DNA from: Psychromonas sp. SP041
GTDB lineage: Bacteria; Pseudomonadota; Gammaproteobacteria; Enterobacterales; Psychromonadaceae
Direction of reading: 5' to 3'
DNA: 64,000 nt
Assembly (NCBI RefSeq): GCF_000470315.2
Contig: NZ_CBRF02000001.1
Location: 224,525-288,524 of the forward strand
Below are positions 41,308-49,589 of this stretch, one piece after another. A program made the position numbers and the translations under genes. Every line of letters begins with the position of its first letter. Position 1 is the stretch's first letter. The notes under the pieces were generated by a model, which was given only the letters and a program-made list of their open reading frames with translations, was not told the origin of the DNA and searched no databases.

Positions 41308-43983
41308 TTAATGGGCACCAGACCAATTCTCTGCTGAACCGCCATTAACACAAAGGGGCACAAGTAATTCTGCAGAAGCATTCATGATTGATGACAGCGC
41401 TTCAATGGCCTCCTCTTCAAAACCATTTATTACTTCAAACACCAATTCATCGTGCACTTGCATTATCAATGAGACCTTATTAGTGTGCTTACTAATAAAG
41501 TCTTCACAAATAGAGATAATTCCACGCTTGATGATTTCTGCGGCGGTAGCTTGAAGCGGAGCATTAAGCGCCTGTCTTAGCGCAGCTTTCTTAACAAGGC
41601 CATTGTTTGATTGTGCATCGGCATAGTAGAACTTTCTGCCACCAAGACTCATGACCTCACATGTTTCCCTTACAGACGCATCAGACTGAGTGATATGCTT
41701 GATAACAGACGGGTGCTTAATAAAGTATGCGTCGATATAGGCTTGAGCAGACTTAGTGCTTACCTTAATCTCTTTGCCTAACCCATAAGCGCTAATGTTA
41801 TAGATAAGGCCAAAATTAACCGCTTTTGCATTGCGCCTCATTTGATCAGTGACTTCTTCATATGAAACGTTTTCAATGCTTGCCGCAGTTGAACTGTGAA
41901 CGTCTTCATTATTCATGAATGCATTTATCAGGTTTCTATCTTTTGACAGGTGGGCCATAATTCTTAATTCAATTTGAGAGTAGTCGAGAGCTATTATTTT
42001 ATATCCATCAGGACTGACAAAAGCGTCTCTTATTTTTCTACCATCTTCACTTCTGATAGGAATGTTCTGTAGGTTAGGACTAGTAGATGACAAACGGCCC
42101 GTTTTAGTTACATTTTGATTGTAAGTGGTATGAACGCGACCCGTATCTTTTCTTACTAGTTTAGGTAACTTGTCGACATAAGTACTAATCAGTTTGCTTA
42201 GAGAGCGAAATTGACTGATATGGCCAGCTATTTCATGTCCATCACTCGCAAGTTTATCTAAAACTTCTTCTTTGGTTGAATAGGCGCCTGATTTCCCTTT
42301 TTTGCCAATGGGTCCAATACCTAAAACTTCAAACAAAATAATCGACACTTCTTTTGGAGAGCTTATTTTAAATTCTTTGCCTGCGATCGCATAACACATC
42401 TGGCTCGTTTTAATTAGCTTGTTATTAAGATCAACAGAAATTGACGCCATCTTATCTTTATCAATGAGCACTCCGTTATTTTCTATTGTGAACAAGTGAC
42501 CTTCAAGGCGATGTTCTAGCGCTAATGGTGACAAGTCAGCGACTTTTAAGGTTCTTGCCCCCAGTATTTCATCCACTGACTCTGGATGCTTCTCTATGAT
42601 GCTATTGAGTGATAACAGACAGAATTGAGATAAAAGTACATTTCTTTGCCTGTTTTCTTGAGAAGCATTAGTCCCCTTAGATTGCTTAGGTAACTCTTGA
42701 CTTAGTTCTCGCTGAAAAATGCCCTCGACTGAATGATTGTCGAACTTATAGCACTTGATCATGGATAATAGAGTTAGAGAAGCTAACGGACCATGTGGTT
42801 CTACATTTATTTCTTTTAAGTAGTAGGCATTCTCCTTCCATAAGTCTGAAACAATAAGACCCGTTCTGTCACTGGTAAAGAGTACTTGCAAAGATGAAGA
42901 GATAGATTTTTTTTGTTCAATGGAGCCATTGAAGATTACCGACATTGATTCGTTGCCTTTTGTCAGTACGATATAAATGTCATCATTATTAGCGTCGGTA
43001 AAGAAAGAAACACCTACATGGTCATCTGAAGCAATCTTTCCAATAAAGGAATCTAGTTCATCAGCTAGTGCGGTCTCTGTTTGTGTGAATGTGGGCACAT
43101 CGTCATTAGATGCGCCCATTTCGGTTAGCCACTTACTAAACTCTAGCTCTTTAGCTATTTCTATAAATTCTTCGTTATTCTGTTCTTTGATATTGATTGA
43201 CTCCAAACTAAAGTCCAGAGGGACATCTGTTTTAATCGTGGCCAACGAGTACGATAGCTCAGCTTGGTTTCTTTGATCAATAAGTAGTGTGCGGGCTCTT
43301 TTAGCGCCACGAATCGAGCTAGACAATACGCGGTCAACATCCCGGTAAATGTCAGCAATGCCACCAATTTCCTGAATAAGTGTCGCGGCAGCTTTATCAC
43401 CAATACCGATTACTCCCGGTATGTTGTCAACTTTGTCTCCTTTGAGAGCAAGAAAATCAACGATAAAATGAGGCGGGACACCAAACTTCTCTTGAACAAG
43501 TGGCACGGTTAGATAGCTATCGGTCATTGTATCAATGACAGTTACGTTATCGCTCACTAATTGGGCCATATCCTTATCACCAGAGCTAATAAGTACGTCA
43601 AATCCAATCTCTGAAGCATTTTTAGCAATCGTGCCTATCACGTCGTCTGCCTCAACCCCTGGGATAGAAACAATTTGAATGCCCATTGCGGTAATTAATC
43701 GTGTAATAAAGTACAGTTGGTGCTTTAAGTCTTCAGGCATTGGAGGTCTGTTTGACTTGTATTCAGAATACATGTCATTTCTAAATGTAGGACCTTTTGC
43801 ATCAAAAGTAAGGATAAGCTTATTTGTCGGATGCTTTTTCATTAGGCTTTTGACCATATTAATGAAAACGTATGTCGCACCGGTTTTTAGTCCCGCAGAT
43901 GTTGCGAAAGGAGGGGCTGCAAAAAAGGCTCTAAATAAGTATGAAGAGCCGTCAATAACTACAATTTTATTACTATTATCCAT
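41308..43983 (-). CDS. polA: DNA polymerase I, 3'-5' exonuclease inactive
   Basis: The 5' nuclease domain (about 1-290) is intact: VIDGSSYLFRAFF, EADDVIG, SSGDKDMAQL, GDKVDNIPGVIGIGDKAA. The middle domain (about 300-480) lacks the DxE and other Asp motifs of the proofreading site. The polymerase domain has motif A DYSQIELRIMAHL, motif B RRNAKAVNFGLIY and motif C MQVHDELVF, and ends ENWSGAH. So it should polymerise and remove flaps but not proofread, as in Taq polymerase. The ATG at 43983 is preferred over a TTG at 43995 since TTGGGA then serves as ribosome site. It probably replicates or repairs the element. Confidence 0.95.
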   Translation of the reverse strand: MDNSNKIVVIDGSSYLFRAFFAAPPFATSAGLKTGATYVFINMVKSLMKKHPTNKLILTFDAKGPTFRNDMYSEYKSNRPPMPEDLKHQLYFITRLITAMGIQIVSIPGVEADDVIGTIAKNASEIGFDVLISSGDKDMAQLVSDNVTVIDTMTDSYLTVPLVQEKFGVPPHFIVDFLALKGDKVDNIPGVIGIGDKAAATLIQEIGGIADIYRDVDRVLSSSIRGAKRARTLLIDQRNQAELSYSLATIKTDVPLDFSLESINIKEQNNEEFIEIAKELEFSKWLTEMGASNDDVPTFTQTETALADELDSFIGKIASDDHVGVSFFTDANNDDIYIVLTKGNESMSVIFNGSIEQKKSISSSLQVLFTSDRTGLIVSDLWKENAYYLKEINVEPHGPLASLTLLSMIKCYKFDNHSVEGIFQRELSQELPKQSKGTNASQENRQRNVLLSQFCLLSLNSIIEKHPESVDEILGARTLKVADLSPLALEHRLEGHLFTIENNGVLIDKDKMASISVDLNNKLIKTSQMCYAIAGKEFKISSPKEVSIILFEVLGIGPIGKKGKSGAYSTKEEVLDKLASDGHEIAGHISQFRSLSKLISTYVDKLPKLVRKDTGRVHTTYNQNVTKTGRLSSTSPNLQNIPIRSEDGRKIRDAFVSPDGYKIIALDYSQIELRIMAHLSKDRNLINAFMNNEDVHSSTAASIENVSYEEVTDQMRRNAKAVNFGLIYNISAYGLGKEIKVSTKSAQAYIDAYFIKHPSVIKHITQSDASVRETCEVMSLGGRKFYYADAQSNNGLVKKAALRQALNAPLQATAAEIIKRGIISICEDFISKHTNKVSLIMQVHDELVFEVINGFEEEAIEALSSIMNASAELLVPLCVNGGSAENWSGAH

Positions 43984-44074
43984 TTTTATTCCCAATAAGA
44001 TGTAATGTTTGACATATTATACAAGGAATTTCATTGGAGCTCATGCAATATAAACTGCTTTTTGTATGTTTTAA

Positions 44075-44425
44075 TTAAAAATTCTTGGCAACACCAAGGA
44101 AAGTTGATTTTTCCTCTCTAGCTACATTTAATTTCCATCCAGATATCTCAATTCCATATACTCCAACTAAACAGCCGACAGCATCAGCAACCAAGTCTTC
44201 AGCACTGAAGCCACCATAAGTTATTTCATCATATACTTCTTTGCCAATGCCTGCAGCGCCGCATAGAGCGAGGCTTTTGGAGTTGTCGTCAAAGTAGATT
44301 TCTGAAGCAGCACCGATTCCCGCACTTGCCACAAAGTGTAATTGCTTATCGTACTCAAAATATTCCGATGAAAAAGAGGACATGCTAAAAAGCATCCCTA
44401 AGATTATAAAAAATGAACGAAACAT
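44075..44425 (-). CDS. small exported protein, YfiM/DUF2279-like
   Basis: A signal peptide (MFRSFFIILGMLFSMSSFSS) precedes a domain with DKQLHFVASAGIG, LCGAAGIGKEVYDEITYGG and FSAEDLVADAVGCLVG. The pattern DKxxHF, KExxD, DLxADxxG is typical of the YfiM/DUF2279-like small membrane or lipoprotein family of unknown function. The ATG at 44425 is chosen because the signal begins there; the frame extends ten codons upstream. The promoter is at 44474-44501. Confidence 0.7.
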   Translation of the reverse strand: MFRSFFIILGMLFSMSSFSSEYFEYDKQLHFVASAGIGAASEIYFDDNSKSLALCGAAGIGKEVYDEITYGGFSAEDLVADAVGCLVGVYGIEISGWKLNVAREEKSTFLGVAKNF

Positions 44426-44473
44426 AGTTGTATTCCAATGTGCTCTTTGGCACATCTTTATTATTTTATTATA

Positions 44474-44501
44474 CTATATACCAATTAGGTTTCGTGTCAA
44501 T
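44474..44501 (-). promoter_or_regulatory. promoter of YfiM-like gene
   Basis: The minus strand reads TTGACA, 16 bp, TATAGT, the same -10 as at 41215, embedded in TATATAGTATAAT. Confidence 0.6.
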
Positions 44502-44870
44502 TTTGAGCGCATGAGTCTTTTGCCGTTCGCCGACATCCCATATTTGCACCCATACAGGTTCCTATAAGTTTATTGTAAGACGGATAAATAACAACGAAGT
44601 GCTGTGCATAGTTAGTCAACAGGCCTGTCGACACTTGTCATTAGTAGAGCAGTAACATGAGAATATAAAGAGCTACCTTTAGTGTTTAAGGGCAGCTCAG
44701 AAGAGTGGGAGAAGAGATTCTAGTGGTGTCATAGGTGTTAAAATGATGTGGATAAGTTAACGCACAGCTAAAACATAAAGTATTTTCCAGGCATTATATC
44801 CGTTATCAAATTAAATTAAGTACCGTTGTTGAGCCTCATATCCGTTATCAAATTTAATTAAGAACAGTTA
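44502..44870. other. 369-bp intergenic region with tandem repeats and a near-palindrome
   Basis: The region holds an 18-bp near-palindrome around AGGCCT (44615-44632, one mismatched pair). It also holds two downstream copies of a 42-bp unit derived from the end of the gene at 44871. No gene is supported here. Confidence 0.6.
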
Positions 44871-44894
44871 TTAAGCGTCATATCCGTTATCAAA
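44797..44894. repeat. 42-bp tandem repeat, two copies plus a partial third
   Basis: The core TATCCGTTATCAAA recurs at 44797, 44839 and 44881, exactly 42 bp apart. The copy at 44881 encodes the last residues (FDNGYD) of the 162-aa protein, so the other two are duplicated gene ends now beyond its stop codon. The unit length is a multiple of three. Confidence 0.85.
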
Positions 44895-45359
44895 GCCAGA
44901 TTGTTTTGGATTGAATTTGAGCAGATCATCTTTGGTTTCAAATTCTTGCAAGTCACCGTCGGTAAGGCAAAAGAATTTTTCAGTCTGGCCAACAGCAGTG
45001 ATTTTAGCGGCAAATTTTTCGCCTTCCCAGATGCGCCCGGCTGAATTAAGAATATTCACCAATCTATTGGTACCGCCATAGCACTTGCCCTGAGATTCTG
45101 AAAAAATGAATGTATCAATACCAACAAGCCCAGGCTCAGTTTTCGAGAAGCTAGGTCGACTAGCAATAGGACCAACAACAGGTCTCAATGTCTCCATTGC
45201 AAGGATAGGGGGCAATTTATTGAAATCGGATATTCCATCAAGACCTTTAACACTGATGTCATCAACATAACCTTTGCTGCACAAGCCAAGCGTCATCTGT
45301 CCGCCCATTTCTTTCACTGTTTTTTCAAAATGGTCAATCTCGTCTCTGTGTGTACTCAT
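44871..45359 (-). CDS. hypothetical protein, 162 aa
   Basis: This is an unrecognised soluble protein with three Cys (LGLCSKGYV, GKCYGG, FFCLTDG) and no signal peptide. Its ATG directly follows the TAA of pncC, so translation is probably coupled. Its 3' end has been duplicated twice just downstream as a 42-bp tandem repeat. By position it may serve NAD metabolism, but nothing in the sequence shows this. Confidence 0.65.
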   Translation of the reverse strand: MSTHRDEIDHFEKTVKEMGGQMTLGLCSKGYVDDISVKGLDGISDFNKLPPILAMETLRPVVGPIASRPSFSKTEPGLVGIDTFIFSESQGKCYGGTNRLVNILNSAGRIWEGEKFAAKITAVGQTEKFFCLTDGDLQEFETKDDLLKFNPKQSGFDNGYDA

Positions 45360-45959
45360 TTAAGCATCCTGTTGTGAATTAATTGAATTTTTAGTTAAAT
45401 TAATAATAACTGACTCGAGCAATGAGATTGCTGAATTTGCAATTATCTTTTGGCAAAGCTCTCTTGGAGTTGTTATTTCATGAGTAGATAATGACTCAAC
45501 ATTAACTTCTCCAGATTCAACAATGACATTCCCATTATACTTTAATGCAACGGCAAAGTAAGCAATAGCAGGACCGAATTCATTAAGTGCGCCAGGTTCG
45601 CAGTAACCGGTAGTAGCAACAGCAACATCCGACATAAACAAAGATAGCGCCCCTTTTGCCATTTCTTCTGCAACTCTTGATGAGATGCAGTTACATGAGT
45701 TTGCATGATCATAATCAATGCCAAATAGCTTGGATTTTAATTGTAGATTATATGCTGTCGCACCGCCCACATAATGTTTAGATGCCCCTGAATGCTTACC
45801 AATAGCGGCCTGCAGAAGGCCCGTCGTAACACTTTCAGATGTTGCGATAGTTAAGTTGTTCAAGTGAAGAAAAGGGGTGATAGTCTGCTGAATCTTCACA
45901 TCAGTAGCTTGTTCAATTTCATAGAATACTGATTCAGTTCTCTTGTTTTTCTCTTTCAT
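45360..45959 (-). CDS. pncC: PncC, NMN deamidase (CinA C-terminal domain)
   Basis: This is a stand-alone CinA C-terminal domain of 199 aa: IATSESVTTGLLQAAIG, SGASKHYVGGATAYN, ISSRVAEEMAKGAL, and VAVATTGYCEPG. The core (SxxxGxL, YxGGxxxY, ATTGxxxP) is intact. The enzyme converts nicotinamide mononucleotide to nicotinate mononucleotide in the cytosol. With NadD and NadE elsewhere in the window it would recycle NMN, for instance from NAD-consuming DNA ligase, back to NAD. There is no N-terminal MoCF-like domain of full CinA. Confidence 0.9.
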   Translation of the reverse strand: MKEKNKRTESVFYEIEQATDVKIQQTITPFLHLNNLTIATSESVTTGLLQAAIGKHSGASKHYVGGATAYNLQLKSKLFGIDYDHANSCNCISSRVAEEMAKGALSLFMSDVAVATTGYCEPGALNEFGPAIAYFAVALKYNGNVIVESGEVNVESLSTHEITTPRELCQKIIANSAISLLESVIINLTKNSINSQQDA

Positions 45960-45966
45960 TTTATTC

Positions 45967-46683
45967 TCACTTATTAACTTGATTTTGGGGTTTAGCTCTA
46001 TTGAGAAGTGCGATGGCTAATACGCCAGCATAAAAGCCAGTCGATGAAACAATAATTGTTTTATATACGCCAAACATTAAAAATAAAGCTTCATTCATAG
46101 AAAAACTATGAGATTCGACTAATCCGCTCGCATAAATAATGTATGTGATTACGTAAACAAAGACTGAGTGAATTAAAGCGTATAGTGATTCTGTCGCTGT
46201 TTTACAATTAAATAGGGTGTCGGTAAACCAAATGAGTAGCACTGTAGAAGCAATTAAGAAATGAGTGCTCAGCTCGACAACGCCGCCACAAAGTCCTGTG
46301 GGATTAAACATGAATGGAGCTAACTCATGAATGGGGAACCATGACGGAAAAGGTGCTGCAAACCCACATGAGGCAATGATTTCACCAGTCTCTATTTTGT
46401 AAAGTTCCATTGCAATATCTGAGCCGCTAAAGCTAAGCATGCTGAGACAAGAAAGTCCGATCATGCAGCTTATTTTACCAGGCATAGAAAGCATAAGTAA
46501 GCTTACAATTAAATTAGCCACAACAACCAGTCTAATAAGCACACAAAGAGGACATGGCTCCTCATCGAAGTAAAATTGATAAAACAATGCAATGACTAGC
46601 ATGCTGGCAAAGATAACTGCTTGAAATATAAATGCTTTCTTTAGATTCTCAGGATTAATTATTTTTAATATGTTTAACTTCAT
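45967..46683 (-). CDS. dsbB: DsbB-like quinone-linked disulfide oxidase
   Basis: This is a membrane protein with at least six segments. The redox pair PCPLC (Cys44, Cys47) lies at the end of segment 1, and the second pair Cys106 and Cys132 lies in the loop ASCGFAAPFPSWFPIHE...TGLCG, at almost the same spacing as E. coli Cys104/Cys130. DsbB reoxidises DsbA and passes electrons to quinone. The C-terminal 90 residues add two or three segments absent from E. coli DsbB. No dsbA lies in the window. The ATG at 46683 (TAAGG upstream) is preferred over a TTG at 46695. Confidence 0.85.
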   Translation of the reverse strand: MKLNILKIINPENLKKAFIFQAVIFASMLVIALFYQFYFDEEPCPLCVLIRLVVVANLIVSLLMLSMPGKISCMIGLSCLSMLSFSGSDIAMELYKIETGEIIASCGFAAPFPSWFPIHELAPFMFNPTGLCGGVVELSTHFLIASTVLLIWFTDTLFNCKTATESLYALIHSVFVYVITYIIYASGLVESHSFSMNEALFLMFGVYKTIIVSSTGFYAGVLAIALLNRAKPQNQVNK

Positions 46684-46812
46684 AAGCCTTACCAATACCT
46701 TGTCTTTTTGGTTTAAAAATAAAATAGTATATCAATAATTTTCATTAGTTGGTATCAAACCTTTGATGCATTCTGATGCTATTTGTAGATTTATGCATAT
46801 ATTAAAGCTGAT

Positions 46813-46841
46813 TTGACTTTATATGACTAATAAGGCATATT
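46813..46841 (+). promoter_or_regulatory. promoter of exonuclease VII genes
   Basis: The site reads TTGACT, 17 bp, CATATT, with TTATATGACTAA in the spacer. It starts transcription about 20 bp before the ATG at 46869. Confidence 0.55.
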
Positions 46842-46868
46842 TTAATGTATATAATAGTAAGGAATAAC

Positions 46869-48329
46869 ATGTATTCACCCTTCATTCTACAAGCTGATCT
46901 TGAATTATCAGTGCCCATTAAAGATAAACAAAGAGCCGTTAATTTGGGCGCGAAACCTTTATATAATAATGGCGCTTTTTGTTATTGGTATGTCCCAATG
47001 GGAATAGATGTCGTTCCTTTCAAAGAGTTTTGGATCCTCCATTTTTCAAATTGGTACCGCGAGAATATTTCTGATGACGTTATAACAAGCCAGGGCGTAA
47101 AGCTGTCCAAAGTTCTCTCTCACATTAAACAAGCAGTCGATAATGCTTTTAATAGCTCAGTTTGGGTTGAGGCTGAAATAATTGATATTAAGCATGGGAG
47201 AAACACCTACATAGAAATAGCAGAATATGATGAAAACAATAGGGAGATAGCCAAGGGAAGGGCGATGATATTTTACTCCAACTCCGGCATCATAGCTGGA
47301 TTTGAAAAAGCGACAGGGATTAAGCTTGGCCCGAATATGAAAGTGTTGTTTAGAACGACTGTCCAGTTTCATGAGCAATACGGCGTAGGATTAGTTATCA
47401 ATGCTTTTGAGCCGAGATTTACTGTCGGTGACATGGAAGCTAAAACAGCAAAAATAATCAATTCGCTTACTCAAGAAGGCATCATTGATGCAAATAAGAA
47501 TAAGCTATTTCCTTTTGATTACAATAATATTGCTGTTATTGCGCCGGAAAATGCCGCAGGGCTAGGAGATTTTAGAACTCAGGCCGACTTGTTGTCAAAA
47601 CATGAACTTTGTTCTTTTGATTACTTCACGGCCAAATTTCAAGGTAAAGATTCCTTAAATGAAATGTGTGTTCGACTCGATGAAATAGCGAAAAAAATTT
47701 ATATGGGCGCCCAATACGACGCGCTAGTTATCATTCGTGGTGGCGGAGATAAAGCAGGTCTCTATGCAATGAATGAAATTGAAATTGCCAGAAGAGTTTG
47801 TCGTTTTCCGATACCGGTTATCGTTGGTATTGGCCATGATAGAGATGAAACAGTCTTGGATAAGCTAGCTTGCATAAGAAGGCCAACGCCAAGCTTAGTT
47901 ATTTCAGGTATAGCTGGTGACATCATCGCTACGACTACATCTGCAAAAAATATGATGAACGATTTAAATAGATTTAGTGCTCATGCTGTATCAAATCTAA
48001 GTGAAACATTATCAAAAGCAGCATTTGAGCTAAAGACTAGTGCAGGAGTGGTGATTTCTAAGGCTGACATGAATGCTAGTTTAGAAAGAGATAATCTGGT
48101 TAACGTGGCATTAAGAACGGTAACCCTGGCCGAGTCATCATCAAAAGAATTGGCATTATCGGTGTTCTATAGAGATCCAGTTAAAGTGCTATCTCAAGGT
48201 TATGCCATCATTAAAGATAATGACAATAAAGCACTGGGTAGCACGTTAAAGATAAACAAAAATGATGTGGTTGATATTCAAATGAAAGACGGAATATTGA
48301 GTGCAAATATAATCAATAAAAAAGCTTAG
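46869..48329 (+). CDS. xseA: exonuclease VII large subunit with N-terminal DUF5710-like domain
   Basis: Residues of about 1-57 match the short DUF5710 pattern (LELSVPIKDKQRAVNLGAKP, then YWYVPMGIDVVPFKEFW), often fused to plasmid primases and DNA-processing proteins. Residues of about 70-190 are the OB fold of XseA (SSVWVEAEIIDIKHG). The catalytic core follows: YDALVIIRGGGDKAGLYAMN, IPVIVGIGHDRDETVLDKLA, RPTPS, and the C-terminal PVKVLSQGYAII. It should degrade single-stranded DNA together with a small subunit. ATG at 46869 is chosen for its AAGGAATAAC site; an in-frame ATG at 46845 has none. Confidence 0.92.
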   Translation: MYSPFILQADLELSVPIKDKQRAVNLGAKPLYNNGAFCYWYVPMGIDVVPFKEFWILHFSNWYRENISDDVITSQGVKLSKVLSHIKQAVDNAFNSSVWVEAEIIDIKHGRNTYIEIAEYDENNREIAKGRAMIFYSNSGIIAGFEKATGIKLGPNMKVLFRTTVQFHEQYGVGLVINAFEPRFTVGDMEAKTAKIINSLTQEGIIDANKNKLFPFDYNNIAVIAPENAAGLGDFRTQADLLSKHELCSFDYFTAKFQGKDSLNEMCVRLDEIAKKIYMGAQYDALVIIRGGGDKAGLYAMNEIEIARRVCRFPIPVIVGIGHDRDETVLDKLACIRRPTPSLVISGIAGDIIATTTSAKNMMNDLNRFSAHAVSNLSETLSKAAFELKTSAGVVISKADMNASLERDNLVNVALRTVTLAESSSKELALSVFYRDPVKVLSQGYAIIKDNDNKALGSTLKINKNDVVDIQMKDGILSANIINKKA

Positions 48330-48351
48330 AAAACGAAGAAGGATTATTTTA

Positions 48352-48642
48352 ATGCAAAAAGAACAACCACGATTTATCGACTTGGATTCACTGTCACCGG
48401 AACTTGCACAGCAGGTTTTAGCCCTGGTTCATGGAGAGCTAAGCTCGGCGCCATCTTATATGGAAAGTTACTTTTCATTGAAAAACAGTAGTGCTGAATT
48501 GCTGAGCATGTCAGAGCCAGACATTGATTTAGTTGTTCCTCTAGTCGAAGTCGGTCTAAAGGGATTTCAGGGGTGCAAAAAAAGAATTAAGCAAGTAAGC
48601 GGATATCTTAGTGAGCTTAATTTAGACGAGCCAGTCGTATAA
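48352..48642 (+). CDS. xseB: probable exonuclease VII small subunit
   Basis: The 96-aa helical protein begins 22 bp after xseA with AAGGA upstream. Its second half (DLVVPLVEVGLKGFQGCKKR, then IKQVSGYLSEL) parallels the second helix of XseB, where a Gly, a Cys and an Arg/Lys pair recur (EGxxLxxxCxxxLxxAE). The first helix is not obviously conserved, so it is a divergent member supported chiefly by position and by the C-terminal helix. Confidence 0.6.
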   Translation: MQKEQPRFIDLDSLSPELAQQVLALVHGELSSAPSYMESYFSLKNSSAELLSMSEPDIDLVVPLVEVGLKGFQGCKKRIKQVSGYLSELNLDEPVV

Positions 48643-48696
48643 AACACCTGAAATCCGACTTAAAAAATTAAATTAAATCAAATTAAACAGGAGAGA

Positions 48697-48738
48697 GTGC
48701 AAAGACCTAAAAGTCTTGTTGCGCCCAAACATAAATGA
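48697..48738 (+). other. possible 13-codon leader frame coupled to membrane gene
   Basis: A GTG at 48697 follows AGGAGA and opens a 13-codon frame (MQRPKSLVAPKHK) whose TGA overlaps the ATG of the next gene as ATGA. A small hairpin (AGAC with GTCT) lies inside. It may be a coupling leader; the spacing between AGGAG and GTG is short. Confidence 0.3.
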
Positions 48739-49550
48739 ACATTGAATTAAAGAACAACGGATATTTTGAAAGCATTAAAATTGCCCATAAAATATTTATG
48801 AAAAGCCCTAAAGACTTTATTCTCGGAATTATCCTTATAGGCGTTATTCTAAGAGTGTCTATGTATTACATGACACAAGGGATAATGACCATGGATAGAG
48901 GTGTTTTTCTTTCGATAGACATGGTTCTTATTGGTTCCGTGTTCGGGCTATACTTTTCATACCCGCTAATGAAGCACATTACAAAAAGTGTATTGCTACA
49001 CAATAAAGTAAACTGGCTGCAGGACATTAAGAACTTTATTAGATCACCGGCATCTAAAATCTCAAAGTCAGTCTCAGGCGGATTTATTTTCGCTTTATTA
49101 ATACTTTTACTTATACCATCTTTCTTTGTATTTTTAGATCTTATCTCTGTGGATTATCAAAGCTATTTTATGAGAGTAAAAGAGTTGATAATCTTAGCAA
49201 ACAGAGAGAGAGCTTCAGATGGGATATTTAAATACCTAATGTATGCTATTTCAATGGTTCCAATTAATTGGATAATTAATTCGTTATTTGTGAGCACTTT
49301 TTTTAGCACAAGAAAAGGGCAGATGCTTTACATTAGAGCAGCATCATCGATAGTTCTTATTATTATTTCATTCATATCGATATTGGATTATTTTGTGATG
49401 ATTTTACCCCCAGAGCTAACGTCATGTGGCTACTTAGTTGGTTCTGCAGTGTTAATCTACTTCTCTTCAATGCTTTGTGTGTGTGACCATGTCATAAGGG
49501 AGAATGAAAGAAATTCACATGAGCAGATCACAAAAGATTTACTAAGTTAA
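48735..49550 (+). CDS. hypothetical membrane protein, 271 aa
   Basis: Six hydrophobic segments are visible (about residues 28-48, 58-80, 112-134, 165-185, 197-217 and 228-248) with short basic loops. No family is recognised. It has no ribosome site of its own close to the ATG, but overlaps a short upstream frame. It ends just before the terminator at 49561. It could be co-transcribed with xseA-xseB. Confidence 0.65.
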   Translation: MNIELKNNGYFESIKIAHKIFMKSPKDFILGIILIGVILRVSMYYMTQGIMTMDRGVFLSIDMVLIGSVFGLYFSYPLMKHITKSVLLHNKVNWLQDIKNFIRSPASKISKSVSGGFIFALLILLLIPSFFVFLDLISVDYQSYFMRVKELIILANRERASDGIFKYLMYAISMVPINWIINSLFVSTFFSTRKGQMLYIRAASSIVLIIISFISILDYFVMILPPELTSCGYLVGSAVLIYFSSMLCVCDHVIRENERNSHEQITKDLLS

Positions 49551-49560
49551 TTTACTCTAC

Positions 49561-49589
49561 ATCCGACACTCTGGTGTCGGATTATTTAT
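49561..49589. terminator. terminator between membrane gene and kfrA
   Basis: A 9-bp stem (ATCCGACAC with GTGTCGGAT) and a 4-nt loop are followed by TTATTTATT. It carries the same GTGTCGG sequence as the palindromes upstream of kfrA. Confidence 0.7.
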
